NCBI RefSeq assembly: GCF_010645075.1
Contig: NZ_JAADZV010000002.1
Span: 372,001 to 436,000 of the forward strand
Direction: 5' to 3'
Length of the DNA stretch: 64,000 nucleotides
DNA from: Flavobacterium limi
Lineage (GTDB): Bacteria; Bacteroidota; Bacteroidia; Flavobacteriales; Flavobacteriaceae
The position numbers and the translations under genes were made by a program. The notes under the pieces were generated by a model, which was given only the letters and a program-made list of their open reading frames with translations, made no database searches and was not told the origin of the DNA. Of this stretch, positions 63,242 through 64,000 are shown one piece after another. Positions within the stretch are counted from its first letter, which is position 1. The number at the start of each line of letters is the position of its first letter.

Positions 63242-64000
63242 TTAAAGGGTTAAATTAAAACCAAATAAGTAAGTCTTAGGCAATGGTAAATTACGTATAC
63301 CTGAGTTAGCTGAATAAACTTCAGGATCGATACGATTACCAGCAGCGCTCCAATACCAGATATTATTTACCTGAAAAGTAAATTTAGCTGATTCCATTTT
63401 TATCTTATTTGCAAAAGTTTTCGGCAGGTTATATCCTAATGAGATATTTCTAAGTTTGATGTAATCACCGTCTACAACATTTGCATCAGAATTTCTCCAC
63501 TGGCTGCTGATTGCTCCCGCATAAGTTCTGAGATTGTCAGCAAAATCTACAAGTAAACGTGTATTTCCATTTGGTTGTGCATCTGTGTAACGATCTGTAA
63601 TACCTGAAAGATTTACGTCATCTGTACTCATATCAATAGTTTCCCTGCGCATTACATTTCCTCCTGAAAAAACAAACAGCATGTTCAAATCAAATTGTCT
63701 GTAAGAAAATCGCTGAGATAAAGATCCTGTGTAAGTTGGAGTCAAACTTCCCATATTAACCAAAGCCTTCGGATTGGTAATTGTTTTAATAGTTGTTGAA
63801 ATTGGATTACCATTGGCATCAAAAGTAATCGACGGATTTCCGTTTTCATCCAGAACATAAGGGTATCCATTAACCGTACCTCCATATTTGTATGCATACA
63901 AACTATTATATACTTCACCTTCAAAAAAGTAATTTGACGGGTTTCCAACATATACTGAAGCAGATGATTGCGCTCTGGTAACTTTGTCAACTGTGGTTTT
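63242..64000 (-). CDS. SusC/RagA TonB-linked receptor, 5' truncated by window edge
   Basis: The C-terminal 252 residues are in frame to the window end. The frame runs through the TTG at about 63901 (reading NSLYAYKYGG), so no start lies in the window. Family motifs: FFEGEVYNSLYAYKYGGT, GSLTPTYTGSLSQRFSYRQF, GDYIKLRNISLGYNLPK and the last strand NLPLPKTYLFGFNLTL. With SusD 4 bp downstream it forms an import complex. The missing N-terminus hides whether it carries a carboxypeptidase-like domain. Confidence 0.95.
   Translation of the reverse strand, partial: KTTVDKVTRAQSSASVYVGNPSNYFFEGEVYNSLYAYKYGGTVNGYPYVLDENGNPSITFDANGNPISTTIKTITNPKALVNMGSLTPTYTGSLSQRFSYRQFDLNMLFVFSGGNVMRRETIDMSTDDVNLSGITDRYTDAQPNGNTRLLVDFADNLRTYAGAISSQWRNSDANVVDGDYIKLRNISLGYNLPKTFANKIKMESAKFTFQVNNIWYWSAAGNRIDPEVYSANSGIRNLPLPKTYLFGFNLTL

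Noticed and set aside
1..64000. tRNA, rRNA, transposase or integrase genes
   Set aside because: None recognised on reading; I could not run tRNAscan or Infernal, so an undetected small RNA gene is possible.

Overview
The window looks like chromosome from a Flavobacterium-like member of the Bacteroidota. It is AT-rich. Genes are preceded by TAnnTTTG-type -7 elements rather than clear Shine-Dalgarno sites. It encodes a T9SS type A sorting domain, SusC/SusD proteins, TonB-dependent receptors with a carboxypeptidase-regulatory-like domain, and DUF3347, DUF5117 and DUF5995 proteins typical of this phylum. I saw no rRNA, tRNA, CRISPR array, transposase or intact prophage.

Layout. 1-3.5 kb: end of prmA, clpS, a lipoprotein, and acs on the opposite strand. 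3.9-12 kb: a leftward branched-chain amino acid block, leuA-leuB then ilvD-ilvB-ilvN-ilvC. Between leuB and ilvD lies an unannotated 25-codon Ile/Val-rich leader ORF followed by an intrinsic terminator, which reads as a transcription attenuator. 12-18 kb: a conserved helical protein, a BtuF-like protein, pyrF and an OmpA/TSP3 outer-membrane protein. 18.2-24.3 kb: a rightward stress/envelope cluster (CsbD, AraC-type regulator, response regulator, CHASE3-PAS histidine kinase, lipoprotein, small beta-barrel, and small membrane proteins of the lmo0937, YtxH and holin-X types). 24.4-28 kb: prfA, then a gene-poor stretch with a palindromic repeat, a decayed gene and other remnants. 28-37 kb: methyltransferase, a lipoprotein with one CxxCH motif, DUF5995, VOC, topB, a 15-unit heptamer array and an MFS transporter. 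37-47.3 kb: two TonB siderophore-type receptors and a DUF4198 protein. Between the receptors are an AraC pseudogene and a two-gene sugar operon, a fused sucrose-phosphate synthase/phosphatase followed 1 nt later by a GH32-like enzyme. 47.4-55 kb: HIT protein, a GIGT-repeat coiled-coil surface protein, a MutS-like membrane ATPase, a universal stress protein, a T9SS cargo protein and mnmE. 55-64 kb: a leftward metal/nutrient locus, SusC (partial)-SusD-zinc metalloprotease-DUF3347, then a Cys/His-rich secreted peptide, an HMA-DUF3347 protein and a multicopper oxidase fused to a CopB-like barrel.

How the genes work together. The ilv/leu block makes valine, isoleucine and leucine precursors, and the leader would tune ilvDBNC to charged Ile/Val-tRNA. 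The 18-24 kb genes look like one signalling-plus-envelope stress module. The 55-64 kb locus couples outer-membrane import, proteolysis and copper handling. The best candidates for new biology are the ilv leader attenuator, the SPS/GH32-like pair and the SusCD-protease-copper locus. None can be called proven without comparative or experimental data.
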